Source: CAYQUO01 sp964420835
GTDB lineage: Bacteria; Chloroflexota; Anaerolineae; Anaerolineales; Anaerolineaceae
Reading direction: 5' to 3'
Assembly: GCA_964420835.1 (NCBI GenBank)
Contig: CAYQUO010000014.1
Location: 1 to 64,000, forward strand
Length of the DNA: 64,000 nucleotides
Positions 41,120 to 50,862 of the stretch are shown piece after piece. Position 1 is the stretch's first letter; each line of letters opens with the position of its first letter. The notes below the pieces were generated by a model. That model did not search any database. It was given only the letters and a program-made list of their open reading frames with translations, and was not told where the DNA came from. A program made the position numbers and the translations under genes.

Positions 41120-41665
41120 TTATGATGGCTTTTTGTTTGAATGTAATCGAGGAAACCCCTTGTCCCGGGAAGAAATCACTGGTGCAATTTCTGGCCAATT
41201 AATTCCAATTAGCCGGTCATTCCAGCGCACCCCGCGGGCGCTTTCCGGATGGTAGAACTCGCCCATCATGTAGAATACCTCGCTGTCATCCTCCAGCGTC
41301 TGGAAGCCGTGGGCCATGCCCACCGGGATGTAGAGCGCCATCCGGTTGGCGGCACTGAGTTCAAAGCCCTGCCACAGGAGGAAGGTGGCCGAGGCGGGTC
41401 GAAGGTCCACGATCACATCGAAGATGGAGCCCATGGTGCAGCGCACCAGTTTGGGCTCGCCGTGCGGCTCAGCCTGGTAATGCAGACCGCGCAGGGTGCC
41501 GCGCACCTTGTTAAAGGAGATGTTGCATTGGACAAAACGGGTGTGCAAGCCGCGTTCGCCAAATTCCCGTTCACAATAAGTACGGGCAAAAAAGCCACGG
41601 TCATCCTCGCGCAGTTCCGGAGCCACCAGCCAGGCGCCTGCCAGTTTCGTCTCGGTGAAGATCAT
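41120..41665 (-). CDS. rfbC: dTDP-4-dehydrorhamnose 3,5-epimerase family enzyme
   Basis: The product (181 aa) has the RmlC cupin fold: DDRGFFARTYCEREF, FVQCNISFNKVRGTLRGLHYQ with the catalytic His, VRCTMGSIFDVIVDLR, YIPVGMAHGFQTLEDDSEVFYMM. The length matches RmlC. No RmlA, RmlB or RmlD is present here, while RfbF, RfbG and a C-methyltransferase are, so the substrate is probably a CDP-4-keto-6-deoxyhexose. It is separated from the methyltransferase gene by 15 bases. Confidence 0.9.
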   Translation of the reverse strand: MIFTETKLAGAWLVAPELREDDRGFFARTYCEREFGERGLHTRFVQCNISFNKVRGTLRGLHYQAEPHGEPKLVRCTMGSIFDVIVDLRPASATFLLWQGFELSAANRMALYIPVGMAHGFQTLEDDSEVFYMMGEFYHPESARGVRWNDRLIGINWPEIAPVISSRDKGFPRLHSNKKPS

Positions 41666-41680
41666 GCCGGCATCCTCCTG

Positions 41681-42904
41681 TTAGATCACCTGCAGCCTGG
41701 GGATTGGGATGATGAACCTGCCGCCAAGCCGGCGGTACTCAGCCTGCTGGGCCAGGATTTCCTCGGCGAAGTTCCAGGTGAGCAGCAGGGTGTAATCGGG
41801 CCGGTCTTCGAGCAGTTTTTCCGGCGGGTGGATGGGCAGGTGGGTGCCGGGTGTAAAAAACCCCTGCTTGGCAGTGGAACGGTCGGCCACGTAATCCAGT
41901 GTTTCGGCACCGATGCCGAGGCAACTCAGCAATGTGGTGCCCTTGGCCGATGCACCGTAGGCCGCAATGCGGCTCCCGCCGTCCTTCAGAGATCCCAGAA
42001 GATCCAGCAGGCTTGAGCGCAATTCTTTTACCCGGCTGCGGAATCGACTGTAATAGTCCAGGCTGTGCATGCCCAGGGTTTCCTCCTCCTGCAACAAGCG
42101 CTTAACATTATCGGATGGACGGTCCTGATGCCCAACGAAAAGACGCAGGGAGCCGCCGTGGATGGGCAGATGCTCAGCATCCTGTACGAACAGGCCATGC
42201 CTGCCGAACAGGTGCTGCTGGGCGGTTAATGAATAGTAACACAGGTGCTCATGATACACCTGGTCAAATTCCACGCCTTCAACCATGTCCCGCAGGTAAG
42301 GCGATTCGGTCACCAGCAGCCCGCCCGGTTTGAGCAGGATTCCCAGTCCGGCGATGACACTGTTAAGGTTGGCAACATGGGCCAGGACGTTGTTGGCGTG
42401 GATCACGTCGGCCTGCCGGGCCTCACCGCGCAGGCGGTACGCCAGGGCTTCATCGAAGAACTCCGGAATGGTGGGAATGCCGCGCTGATCAGCAACCCGG
42501 GCAATGTTGTATGCAGGCTCGATTCCCAAAACGGGGACGCCGCGTTCCTTATAGAACTGCAACAGGTAACCGTCGTTGCTGGCAACCTCAACCGCCAGGC
42601 TGTCCCCGGAAAGCCGCCGGTCAGCGACCAGGCGCTCGACGATCGAGCGGGCGTTCTGCAGGGCTGAATCGGCGAAGGAGGTGAAATAGACATAATCCCG
42701 GAAGAGTTCCTCCGGCGGGATCGTTTCGGTGATTTGAACCAGGCTGCAATGGGGGCAGAAGACGAGATCCAGCGGGTAGAGCGGCTCCGGTTCGCCAAGC
42801 TGGTCCGCCTTGAGCAGGCGGTTGGCCAGAGGGGTCCGTCCCAAGGAAAGGATCGGCTGGCATCCAAGGCGCCCGCAGGAACGGCAGGTGTGCTCTGTTA
42901 TCAT
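41681..42904 (-). CDS. NDP-hexose C-methyltransferase
   Basis: The product (407 aa) has an N-terminal zinc-binding part (CRSCG near residue 8, then FCPHC near residue 50), the family-specific SLGRTPLANRLL, a SAM-binding centre VEVASNDGYLLQFY, HANNVLAHV and QVYHEHLCYYS. A C-terminal Rossmann-like domain contains AAYGASAKGTTLLSCLG. This is the layout of TylC3/CloU-type enzymes that add a methyl branch to C3 (or C5) of a 4-keto sugar nucleotide. The start overlaps the rfbG stop by 4 bases. Together they would give a CDP-linked branched deoxysugar. Confidence 0.92.
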   Translation of the reverse strand: MITEHTCRSCGRLGCQPILSLGRTPLANRLLKADQLGEPEPLYPLDLVFCPHCSLVQITETIPPEELFRDYVYFTSFADSALQNARSIVERLVADRRLSGDSLAVEVASNDGYLLQFYKERGVPVLGIEPAYNIARVADQRGIPTIPEFFDEALAYRLRGEARQADVIHANNVLAHVANLNSVIAGLGILLKPGGLLVTESPYLRDMVEGVEFDQVYHEHLCYYSLTAQQHLFGRHGLFVQDAEHLPIHGGSLRLFVGHQDRPSDNVKRLLQEEETLGMHSLDYYSRFRSRVKELRSSLLDLLGSLKDGGSRIAAYGASAKGTTLLSCLGIGAETLDYVADRSTAKQGFFTPGTHLPIHPPEKLLEDRPDYTLLLTWNFAEEILAQQAEYRRLGGRFIIPIPRLQVI

Positions 42905-43881
42905 GCGGATTTCCCAAAATAGTGTTTGTACCAGTCGACCGTCCGCTGGAGCCCTTCCTCAAGGTCAAACAGGGGTTTCCAGCCCAGTTCCTGCCGGGCG
43001 CCTTCGGCGCTGAGGTATTGCTCGAGGATCTCGTTGCCGGCCTGGTTGCGAATATCCGGTTTCAGGTTTGAGTCCATCAGGTCGAGGATCCTTTCGACCA
43101 GGTCCAGCACGGTGAGGGGTGTTTCATTGGAGAAATTAAAAGCCCTCCCAGCCAGTTTCGGGTTACCGGCCAGTTTTTCCGCCAAGTGCATATAGGCGGC
43201 GGCGCCATCCTCCACGTAGAAATAATCGCGCACAAAGAGCCCGTTTGAGCGGATGACCGGGCGTTGCCGGCGCAGGATGGAACGGATGGTGCCGGGAACA
43301 ACCCGGTTCCAGTTCAGGTCGCCGCCTCCGAAGAAGTTGCCGCAACGGGTGATCGCCACCGGCAGGCCGAAACTGAAGGCGTAGGATTGTGCCAGCAGAT
43401 CAGCGCAGGATTTGCTGACATCATAGGGGTAGCGGCCCTGCAGCGGGGCGCTTTCGTTGTAGGGCAGTTGATCATGGTCGCCATAGGCCTTGTCTGAGGA
43501 AGCGGTGACGATCTGTTTGACGGTTGGGCTGCGGCGGCAGGCTTCCAGCAACGCCCAAGTGCCGCCGATATTGGTCTCAAAAGTGGAAAGCGGATTCCTG
43601 TTGGCGATGGGGACGATCGCCTGGGCTGCCAGGTGAATCACCGTATCGATCTCGTACTCGCCCAGGATGCGCTCGAGGAGTGGTTCATCGCGCACATCGC
43701 CCCGGGCGATACGCACCTGCTCCAGCATGCCTGACCTGACAAGGTCGCTTTGCGGGACCCAGTCGCGCACCAGGCAAACCACCTCGGCACCGGCGTCGAC
43801 CAGGCGCCGCACCAGCCAACCCCCGACAAGGCCGGTGCCGCCGGTGACGAACACGGGGCGGTCAAGCCAAAATCCGTTCAT
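42901..43881 (-). CDS. rfbG: CDP-glucose 4,6-dehydratase
   Basis: The product (326 aa) has an NAD-binding start VFVTGGTGLVGGWLVRRLV, HLAAQAIVPIANRNPLSTFE, catalytic YDVSK within GRYPYDVSKSCADLL, RCGNFFGGGDLNWNRVVPG and RDYFYVEDGAAAY, all characteristic of CDP-glucose and related 4,6-dehydratases. It converts CDP-glucose to CDP-4-keto-6-deoxyglucose. The frame is open to 43965, but GGGAGGT fits ATG 43881, which also overlaps the rfbF stop (ATGA). It is slightly shorter than enteric RfbG. Confidence 0.92.
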   Translation of the reverse strand: MNGFWLDRPVFVTGGTGLVGGWLVRRLVDAGAEVVCLVRDWVPQSDLVRSGMLEQVRIARGDVRDEPLLERILGEYEIDTVIHLAAQAIVPIANRNPLSTFETNIGGTWALLEACRRSPTVKQIVTASSDKAYGDHDQLPYNESAPLQGRYPYDVSKSCADLLAQSYAFSFGLPVAITRCGNFFGGGDLNWNRVVPGTIRSILRRQRPVIRSNGLFVRDYFYVEDGAAAYMHLAEKLAGNPKLAGRAFNFSNETPLTVLDLVERILDLMDSNLKPDIRNQAGNEILEQYLSAEGARQELGWKPLFDLEEGLQRTVDWYKHYFGKSA

Positions 43882-44663
43882 CGCCATACCTCCCAGGGGG
43901 CATTCCCCTTTTCCCACAGGCTTTCCAGCAGGCGCTTGTCGCGCAGGGTGTCCATGCATTGCCAAAAGCCGTCGTGCCGGTAAGCAGCCAACTGTCCATC
44001 GGCAGCCAGTCGCTCGAGCATGTCCGCCTCCAGGCTGGCATGGTCGCCCTCCAGGTAATTAAAAATCCCCGGTTCGAATACCAGAAAGCCACCGTTGATC
44101 CATCCCTCGCCGATCTGAGGTTTTTCGGTGAAATTGACCACCATATCCCCATCAAAGGCCAACCCGCCGAATCTCGCCGGGGGGCGTACTGCCGTTACGG
44201 TTGCCATTTTTCCGTGGGAGCGATGGAATTGCAGGAGGTTGTTCAAGTCAATATTGCTGACACCGTCACCGTAGGTGACCATGAAGGTTGCACCCTGCAA
44301 CCAGGGCTGGAGGCGATTAACCCGCCCGCCCGTATTGGTGTTCTGGCCGGTATCCATGAGGTGCACCGTCCAATCCTCGCATTCACGGTTCTCCGCTTCC
44401 ACCTTTCCGTTCCGAAAATCGATGGTGATGTTCCCGTTCAGGTGGTAGTAGTCCAAAAAGTAACGCTTGATGAAATCGCCGCGGTAGCCGAGGGCGATGA
44501 AAAACTCCTTGAACCCCTGGTGGGCATACAATTTTAGAATATGCCAGAGGATGGGATAACCGCCGATCTCGACCATCGGCTTCGGACGCAGGTCGGTCTC
44601 CTCGGACAGGCGGGTGCCGAGGCCCCCGGCCAGGATCACGGTCTTGATGGATTCATCCTTCAT
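43878..44663 (-). CDS. rfbF: Glucose-1-phosphate cytidylyltransferase
   Basis: The product (261 aa) makes CDP-glucose from CTP and glucose-1-phosphate. The nucleotidyltransferase signature AGGLGTRLSEETDLRPKPM is followed by VEIGGYPILWHILK, VTYGDGVSNIDL (metal-binding Asp) and WINGGFLVFEPGIF, all as in RfbF. The size is typical. It overlaps rfbG downstream and the glycosyltransferase upstream by 4 bases each, so the block 46099-42901 is tightly coupled. Confidence 0.95.
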   Translation of the reverse strand: MKDESIKTVILAGGLGTRLSEETDLRPKPMVEIGGYPILWHILKLYAHQGFKEFFIALGYRGDFIKRYFLDYYHLNGNITIDFRNGKVEAENRECEDWTVHLMDTGQNTNTGGRVNRLQPWLQGATFMVTYGDGVSNIDLNNLLQFHRSHGKMATVTAVRPPARFGGLAFDGDMVVNFTEKPQIGEGWINGGFLVFEPGIFNYLEGDHASLEADMLERLAADGQLAAYRHDGFWQCMDTLRDKRLLESLWEKGNAPWEVWR

Positions 44664-46099
44664 TTTTCAACCTCCAGGCTTGGTTTTTTATCTGCAAGCC
44701 ATTGCCGGTAGGCTACCAGCAGGCTGTTCCAGAATCTCCTGCCATCCCCCGCCTGCAAAGCCACCTGGCGCTGGCGGGCTGCCAGGGCATCTGCAAAGGT
44801 TTCATCGTACAGGCACCTGCGGCAGAGGTCCTGATATTCCCTTGGCGTCCAGGCGGTTGCCTCCGGGATGAGCAGATCTGGAAGTTCGATGACATTCCAC
44901 TGGGACCGGCCCCAGGCTGCCGGTTCGAAACGAACACCCATGTGGACCGAGGGCAAGCCGGACGCGTAAGCCTCCACCCGGGCGCTTCCGCCGGGGGCAG
45001 GCCAGGTATCCGGCCACAACCGGGAGTTCCATAACAGGGAGCGTACCTCCCCCCAGTGGTCGGTCTGCAGGCTGCCACCGGCACCACGGCCGACGAGAGC
45101 CCTGCCGGTGTAATGGACCCGGTTTTGCACGCCAAGGCGCCTGGCAGCGGCCAGAATATCCTTGAGCCCCCAAACGCCCTGGTCATCACGGCCCATAAAG
45201 GAGAATTCCAGGTCACGGTCATCGGCCAGCAGGGCCAGCAGGACAGCCAGGAGGCGGCGGCTGGAAGCCAGTTTGTACAGTGAGCCATGCCAAAAGATCC
45301 AGTTCCTCCGTTCTTTCCAGGCAGGCACAACCGTCCCATCCAGGTCTTTCAGGTCGTAGACCACCGGCGCCTGGTGAATCCAATCCCGGCTGAAATATTG
45401 GCGGCTGCGGGCGCAGAACATACGGTTTCCGCGAGGAAAATACTCCGCCTCGGGTTGGGCGAACCACTGGATATCCACCTTGTCATGGTGGAGAAGATCA
45501 GAACCGGAGCACAGATGGATGATGCAGGGCACTTCCAGCAGATCGAGGATGCGGAAGGAGCGCAGCAGGTAGTCGATGTTGATCACCACATCCAGGCCGG
45601 CAGTATTGATGGCCTGGGCGATCCCCCACTCCTCGCCATCAGCCACGCTGAAACGGGTGTAACTGGCAGCCCGTCCGGCCAGATAGCCGGCGTCGTGGCC
45701 CAGGCAGGGGACGTCGAACACATGCAGTTCGATCTCCGGGGGGATGCGTCGAAAAAGCGGCTCCTGGGTCAGGATGGTGCCGGAGATCATGCCAAAAATG
45801 CCCACCTTCAAGGGGGTACCTTCCTGCCAACGGGGCGGGGTCTGCCTGGTTCGGGCCGGGCAGCTCGAGGCGTGAAGCGACTTCCAGTACAACCTGGAAC
45901 GGTGCAGGTTAACCCAACCCGGGCGGTTGATCACATCAAGCGTCAGCAAACAGGCCAGCCGGTGCAACAGCCTGCGGGCCTTCTCTTCGGTATGCCACCG
46001 GCCGGCCAGACGGTGGCAGGCGGAAAGGCAAGCGACCGCAGTACGACTGGCAGCGATTCGATAAACCACACGGTAGCCTCCCGTTTTTAGGGCTTTCAT
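44660..46099 (-). CDS. Glycosyltransferase-like protein (GT-B type, uncertain family)
   Basis: The product (479 aa) has a basic, Cys-containing N-terminal region of about 95 residues, then a GT-B-like body beginning LKVGIFGMISGTILTQEPLF. The second half has RNWIFWHGSLYKLASSRRLL, RDLEFSFMGRDDQGVWGLKDI and RVEAYASGLPSVHMGVRFEP, the latter two resembling donor-binding strands of GT4 enzymes. No membrane helix is evident. It overlaps both the flippase and rfbF by 4 bases. Transfer of the CDP-sugar made by its neighbours is a reasonable guess. Confidence 0.65.
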   Translation of the reverse strand: MKALKTGGYRVVYRIAASRTAVACLSACHRLAGRWHTEEKARRLLHRLACLLTLDVINRPGWVNLHRSRLYWKSLHASSCPARTRQTPPRWQEGTPLKVGIFGMISGTILTQEPLFRRIPPEIELHVFDVPCLGHDAGYLAGRAASYTRFSVADGEEWGIAQAINTAGLDVVINIDYLLRSFRILDLLEVPCIIHLCSGSDLLHHDKVDIQWFAQPEAEYFPRGNRMFCARSRQYFSRDWIHQAPVVYDLKDLDGTVVPAWKERRNWIFWHGSLYKLASSRRLLAVLLALLADDRDLEFSFMGRDDQGVWGLKDILAAARRLGVQNRVHYTGRALVGRGAGGSLQTDHWGEVRSLLWNSRLWPDTWPAPGGSARVEAYASGLPSVHMGVRFEPAAWGRSQWNVIELPDLLIPEATAWTPREYQDLCRRCLYDETFADALAARQRQVALQAGDGRRFWNSLLVAYRQWLADKKPSLEVEK

Positions 46100-47553
46100 G
46101 CCTTCCTCTCAAAGCGCAGGGTGATCCAGCCCTGCAGCGAAGACCAGGCGAGGACCGCTTTTTCCCATTCTACCAGTTTCAGAACGAAAACAACGGCAAT
46201 CGAGGCTAGCAACAATAGGCACTTGAGCGCCAGGCCCGGCCAGAGTGGTAGGCGCTGGAACGAACCAAATACGACCAGTGATACCACCAGCAGAAGTGCC
46301 AGGCTGGTGCGTTTCCATTCATAGGGGATGGGATAATATTTCTGACTGAAAACAATGCGTATGCCAAACAGAGCGGAAAGGCCAAGCAGGTTGGATACCG
46401 CCGAACCCAGTATGCCGAGGATAGGCACCAATAGTAGGTTTAGCAGTGTAGAGAGAATTGCACCGATGGTATAGATTAAGGCGAGAGTGCCTGTCTTCTT
46501 GGCGATGGAGAGTCCGGGGGCGAAGATGAGTAGCATATTAATAATCACTACCCATACCATGATGGGTAATAATTGTGCTGCTTTCATGTAGCTTGGAGGG
46601 GCAATAATCGAGATGATTTCACTTGCAAAAAGAGAATAAACAGCGAAGACTACCAAAGATAGTGCTATGACATAGCGGAAGATACGGGCGATCTCAAGCG
46701 GCGTTTCCGGCTGCTTGAAGCGGGTGAAAATGAGTGGGTTGAGTGAATAGCTTATGGGTGTACTAATGTTGTTAAGGGGCGTTACAAGCTTATGTGCTAT
46801 CGCGAAGATACCGATATCCTCGATGGTCATGAACAGGCGCAGTATTGCTCGGTCTACGAAAACAATGGTCAAGGTCATAAGGCTAACTGGTACCAGCGGC
46901 AGGGAGAAGCGCAACATCTCGCCGAGGGCGCGGCGGTCCAGCCGCAGGGCGTAGGCCTCACGCCCATAGTGCCAGGCCAGCGCACCGCCCAGCAGGTACT
47001 GGACGCACCAGCCTCCAATGACCCCGATGACGCCGAGGCGCAAGACCAGAACCAGCAGGATGGTCACACCGATGGCGGCGGCGGTTGAAACCAGGCTTAC
47101 CAAGGCATAAGCCTTAGACCTGAGCATCAGGCGGAGTTGAAACTGCATATGATTGAATGTGCCATAACCCCAGGTTGCCAAAAGGAAGAGACGAAATACC
47201 GGGGCGTAGGATGCCGAACCTAGTATCAGTCTGGCAAGCGGTTCGGCGTAGGGAAGGCAGGCAAGAGCAAAAAGGGAATACATTACAGCTGTGAACCACA
47301 AACCTGATGAGGCGTAATTCACCTTTTCACTCTCAACCTGGGTGCCGGTGTAGAAACGCTCGACACCGCCTATCACCACCAACGGGAGGATAACGTTCGC
47401 AAGAGAGTTGACCATACCCAGCAGATCGGTCACGCCGTAATCCGCCTGGGTGAGGACGCGGGTGTAAAAGGGAAGAAGGAAGAAGGACAGCCCCTGGACG
47501 AGCAGAAAACCCATTCCATATGTGGCGCTGTCTTTGAAGAACTGTTTCAACAT
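46096..47553 (-). CDS. Polysaccharide flippase (Wzx/MurJ-MATE superfamily), copy 1
   Basis: The product (485 aa) has about 14 hydrophobic helices and the family start YGMGFLLVQGLSFFLLPFYTRVLTQ, preceded by LKQFFKDSA, followed by DYGVTDLLGMVNSLA. It would carry the lipid-linked repeat unit across the cytoplasmic membrane. Its start overlaps the end of a truncated methyltransferase remnant, and its end overlaps the glycosyltransferase gene. The locus has a second, related flippase at 47935-49398. Confidence 0.9.
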   Translation of the reverse strand: MLKQFFKDSATYGMGFLLVQGLSFFLLPFYTRVLTQADYGVTDLLGMVNSLANVILPLVVIGGVERFYTGTQVESEKVNYASSGLWFTAVMYSLFALACLPYAEPLARLILGSASYAPVFRLFLLATWGYGTFNHMQFQLRLMLRSKAYALVSLVSTAAAIGVTILLVLVLRLGVIGVIGGWCVQYLLGGALAWHYGREAYALRLDRRALGEMLRFSLPLVPVSLMTLTIVFVDRAILRLFMTIEDIGIFAIAHKLVTPLNNISTPISYSLNPLIFTRFKQPETPLEIARIFRYVIALSLVVFAVYSLFASEIISIIAPPSYMKAAQLLPIMVWVVIINMLLIFAPGLSIAKKTGTLALIYTIGAILSTLLNLLLVPILGILGSAVSNLLGLSALFGIRIVFSQKYYPIPYEWKRTSLALLLVVSLVVFGSFQRLPLWPGLALKCLLLLASIAVVFVLKLVEWEKAVLAWSSLQGWITLRFERKA

Positions 47554-47879
47554 AGCTGCAGGCTTCCTTCCAGTAATAACCAGTAGGTTCTTTTGTAACT
47601 ATAAGTAAAAAGGTTATCAAGGATGCGGTCGCCGGGATGAGAATGGGCTCGGACCAGGATGGCGGTGGAATCCTCCAGTTCGACCGACAGACCTTCCTCC
47701 ATCCAAGGATTGGCGTCCTTCTCCTTAAAATAGGCCCTATGGTCCTTCGATATCCGCTCGTAATTGTTGGTGTATTCATCCTCCCTAAAAAAAACAGGGA
47801 TCCCGTTACGGTAACCGAGGGGTTTTCGGGCGTAGTAATCTTTATCCACTAGTGGTCTCCACGCGAGCGATGAGGTCAT
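47547..47879 (-). pseudogene. Truncated N-terminus of a sugar-locus methyltransferase
   Basis: The open frame encodes 110 residues starting at ATG 47879. Residues 25-90 (VFFREDEYTNNYERISKDH, ENP-like NPWMEEG, ELEDSTAILV, PGDRILD) look like the beginning of class I SAM methyltransferases that precede the GxGxG loop. Right after GDRILD, where that loop should follow, the sequence changes to an unrelated tail and stops inside the flippase gene. The fragment should be inactive. It could still be translated, since the frame is intact. Confidence 0.55.
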
Positions 47880-47934
47880 CCTTCTGGGTGAATAGCATTA
47901 GCAGGGGCTCTCTGCTGTTTTCCCAGCAGGTTTT

Positions 47935-49398
47935 TCAAAGTGCGGACATTGAGCCAGCGCTGGGAAAAATCCCAAAGCATGTCCTTTCCCTTGCCGATAG
48001 CAATGCATACACTCCCAGTGCCAGCAGTCCGGAGAACATGAGCGGTAGAAGGATAAGCATCCAAACTGGTTTGGCTGGAACAAGGATGGAGACGGTGGCC
48101 AAGGCAAGATAGACGAGGGTAAATAGCTCCAATCGGTTCCATTTATAGCGAACGTCAAGGTAATGGCGCAAGCGGTTGAATAGGTGCGTAACTACAACCA
48201 TGGTCAGGAACCCAAACTCCATGCCGATGGATGCTCCGGTGTAACCCACGGTGGGGATGAGCAGCAGGTTCACCATCACCGAGAGGGCGGCGGATACCGC
48301 CTGGTTGGGCAGGACGAACTTGACCTCCTTGACAAAGTACATCCCCGGCAGTATGACGGCAAAAAGGCCAATGAACAGAATGGATGAGGCTGTGATGCCG
48401 ACCACGGTCCAAGCGCCGTGAAAATCTTGGTGAGTCATCAGCATTACAACAGGTCGGGCCCAGATGTAGAAAAGGAGGTTCACAGCACCCATCCCGAATA
48501 TATAGCAGGTGGTGATGCGAGCAAAGAGCTGACGGCCTTCCTCCTGCTTTTCCATATAGGACATGTAAAATGGGTACCAGGCGCTCTGAAAGGCGGTAAT
48601 GACAATGTTAAAGGCCATACCGAGGTTGAAACCGATGGTGTAGATGCCGGCCTCGTTTAGGCCGCGAAAATATTGCAGGATGTATTTGTTTCCCTGCTGG
48701 ATGATGGAAAAGAGGCTGAAACTGGGAACCAGTGACAGCCCCAGGCGCAGCAACTCACGCGACAGTTTCTTTTCAATGTGGAAAGGAAGACCACGTGCGG
48801 CGCTGGCGAAGAAGAGCAGAAGGGTGATGCCCTGCCCGGCCATGTTACCCAGCACGTAGCCCCAAACACCCATGCGCATGGTGACCACCAGGATTATATT
48901 CAGGCTGATGGTGAGGATGGTGGATGTCGCGGTAAGAAAGACAAAATGAACTGCCTTCTCCTCGAATTGCAGGCGGAGTTGGAAGGGGGTTATAAGGATG
49001 GAGAAGGCGGCGTAAAGCAGAGCAACCGGGATGAAGCGTGCATATTCCCCGGACTGGTAAGCCGCGTGGCTTATGGGTCTGGAGTAAAGGTTGCCCAAGG
49101 TGACCATCAGGTATACACTGAGCAAGAGCACTGCCGACGCCGTCCAGATGGTGGCGACCTTGTGCTGGGGGTTGTCGCCCTCGAAATAGCACAACCCGAT
49201 GCTTACCCCGAACCCTAGAGCGAAAATCGAGGTGGCGATGAAGGTGACCAGGCCGAGGATGGAGGTGATACCGTAGTCGGCAGTGGTCAGATAAGAGGTG
49301 AAGAGCGGCAGGAGCAACAAGCCGATGAAACGATTGAGAGTGCTGCCCACTCCGTAGATGATGGTGTTCTTCCCCAGACGCTTGACCGTGGCGATCAT
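47935..49398 (-). CDS. Polysaccharide flippase (Wzx/MurJ-MATE superfamily), copy 2
   Basis: The product (487 aa) has about 14 helices and the same type of start as copy 1 (LGKNTIIYGVGSTLNRFIG, then LLLPLFTSYLTTADYGITS). Flippases tend to be specific for one repeat unit, so two copies suggest two glycans or a locus built by joining two. The C-terminal 25 residues (RERTCFGIFPSAG) look atypical, possibly a changed end next to the deletion that produced the methyltransferase remnant. The 49399-49545 gap holds no gene. Confidence 0.9.
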   Translation of the reverse strand: MIATVKRLGKNTIIYGVGSTLNRFIGLLLLPLFTSYLTTADYGITSILGLVTFIATSIFALGFGVSIGLCYFEGDNPQHKVATIWTASAVLLLSVYLMVTLGNLYSRPISHAAYQSGEYARFIPVALLYAAFSILITPFQLRLQFEEKAVHFVFLTATSTILTISLNIILVVTMRMGVWGYVLGNMAGQGITLLLFFASAARGLPFHIEKKLSRELLRLGLSLVPSFSLFSIIQQGNKYILQYFRGLNEAGIYTIGFNLGMAFNIVITAFQSAWYPFYMSYMEKQEEGRQLFARITTCYIFGMGAVNLLFYIWARPVVMLMTHQDFHGAWTVVGITASSILFIGLFAVILPGMYFVKEVKFVLPNQAVSAALSVMVNLLLIPTVGYTGASIGMEFGFLTMVVVTHLFNRLRHYLDVRYKWNRLELFTLVYLALATVSILVPAKPVWMLILLPLMFSGLLALGVYALLSARERTCFGIFPSAGSMSAL

Positions 49399-49545
49399 GC
49401 TCTTCCCCGTTCCCGTTTGTGTTGTCTGAGAATGCCCAATGCGAGAGTCTGGAAAGACACCAGCAGGGAAAATTCCCCATTTAAAAAAGGCCGATTGATG
49501 GAAGACATGGAAGAAGACTTCGTTATGACCATTAGATTTGAACGG

Positions 49546-50862
49546 TTAACCGACGCCGACACAGAAATAAGTGAAGCCGGTCGGCGGGGCATGGTGGTAG
49601 ACGGCCCGGCCATCCACCAGTACGCGTGTGCGCATTTTGGCGCCCAGGGCAGGCAGGTCCAGGCTGCAGTACGGGTCGTGGGCGACCATCAGGACGGCTG
49701 CGTCGCAGCCGGCAGCCATTTCCAATAGATCGCCGCTATATTCGGTAACAAAGGGGTCGTGGATTACCACCGCGGTGCCTTCCTCCCGCAGCGCCTCCAC
49801 CAGCACCTGGCTGGGGCTGTTGCGGATATCGTCGGAATTCTCCAGGTAAGCATAGCCGAGAACGAGGACACGCGAACCGTTAAGGGATCGGCCATGCTTT
49901 GCCAGCGCCTTGCGGGTGAGTTCCAGCATGTGCAGGGGCATGCCGTCGTTGACCGCCCGTGCGGTGGGCACAACCTGCAGGTTCAGCCCCCTGCCGTCCA
50001 CACCGTAAGCCAGGAGCCAGGGGTCCTTGGGGATGCAGTGACCACCAACACCGGCGCCCGGCAGGTGCATCTGGCGGTAGGGGCTCTTGTTGACCAGTTG
50101 GCGCACTTTCCAAACGTCCCCGCCAAGGGCTTCGCAAATGAGAGCCACCTCGTTGGCGAAGGCGATCTGGGCGTCGCGGTAGGCGTTCTCAATGGTCTTG
50201 ACCAATTCGGCGGTAATCCAGTCGGCCGGGTCAAGGTCGGCATGGACGATGTTGCGATACAGGCGGATCATCAGGTCGCAGGTTTGCGGGCTGTCACCGC
50301 CGGCCACCCGGCTGAGGCTGGCCAGGTTGGCCAGCAGTTTGCCGGGCATCACCCGTTCGGGGCAGTTGCCCAGGCGAAAATCGCGTCCGAGCTTTTTGCT
50401 GCCAGCCTCCAGCAGCGGCAGCACCACCCCGGACATGGTGACGGGGGCGATGGTAGATTCAATGATCACAAGGGCACCCGGTTTGAGTACCGGTTCCAGG
50501 CTTGTCAGTGCTGCCCGCAGTGCTTCGTAACGCGGAATCCGGTTCTCATCCACGGGGGTTTCCACGTCGATCAGCACCACATCCCGGTCGGCCAGGTCAG
50601 TGTAGTTGGAAGAAGAACGCAGTTTTCCTCCAATGACGACCTTCTTCAGCAAGCCCTCAAGCCCCGGTTCGTTGCCCTCGATGGGTGAAATGCCGGCATT
50701 GATCTTCTCCACACGCTCGGGTTTGATCTCGATGCCTAGCACGTCGAAACCGGCTTCGGCGAACAGGGCAGCCACCGGCAAACCGACATAGCCCAAACCA
50801 ATTACAGCCAGACGGGCGTCCTTGTTATCAATGCGTTTTGTTAACTGCGCCAGGCTCATCAT
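49546..50862 (-). CDS. wbpA: UDP-N-acetylhexosamine 6-dehydrogenase (WbpA/WecC type)
   Basis: The product (438 aa) oxidises C6 of a UDP-HexNAc to the uronic acid with two NAD. The NAD-binding start is LAVIGLGYVGLPVAALFAEAG, then IIESTIAPVTMSGVVLP, GNCPERVMPGKLL, KTIENAYRDAQIAFANE and the catalytic Cys in GAGVGGHCIPKDPWLL near residue 270. It is followed upstream in the operon by B, E and D homologues, so a UDP-GlcNAc substrate (WbpA) is favoured over UDP-ManNAc (WecC). A double ATG (50862/50859) overlaps the stop of the oxidoreductase gene. Confidence 0.92.
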   Translation of the reverse strand: MMSLAQLTKRIDNKDARLAVIGLGYVGLPVAALFAEAGFDVLGIEIKPERVEKINAGISPIEGNEPGLEGLLKKVVIGGKLRSSSNYTDLADRDVVLIDVETPVDENRIPRYEALRAALTSLEPVLKPGALVIIESTIAPVTMSGVVLPLLEAGSKKLGRDFRLGNCPERVMPGKLLANLASLSRVAGGDSPQTCDLMIRLYRNIVHADLDPADWITAELVKTIENAYRDAQIAFANEVALICEALGGDVWKVRQLVNKSPYRQMHLPGAGVGGHCIPKDPWLLAYGVDGRGLNLQVVPTARAVNDGMPLHMLELTRKALAKHGRSLNGSRVLVLGYAYLENSDDIRNSPSQVLVEALREEGTAVVIHDPFVTEYSGDLLEMAAGCDAAVLMVAHDPYCSLDLPALGAKMRTRVLVDGRAVYHHAPPTGFTYFCVGVG

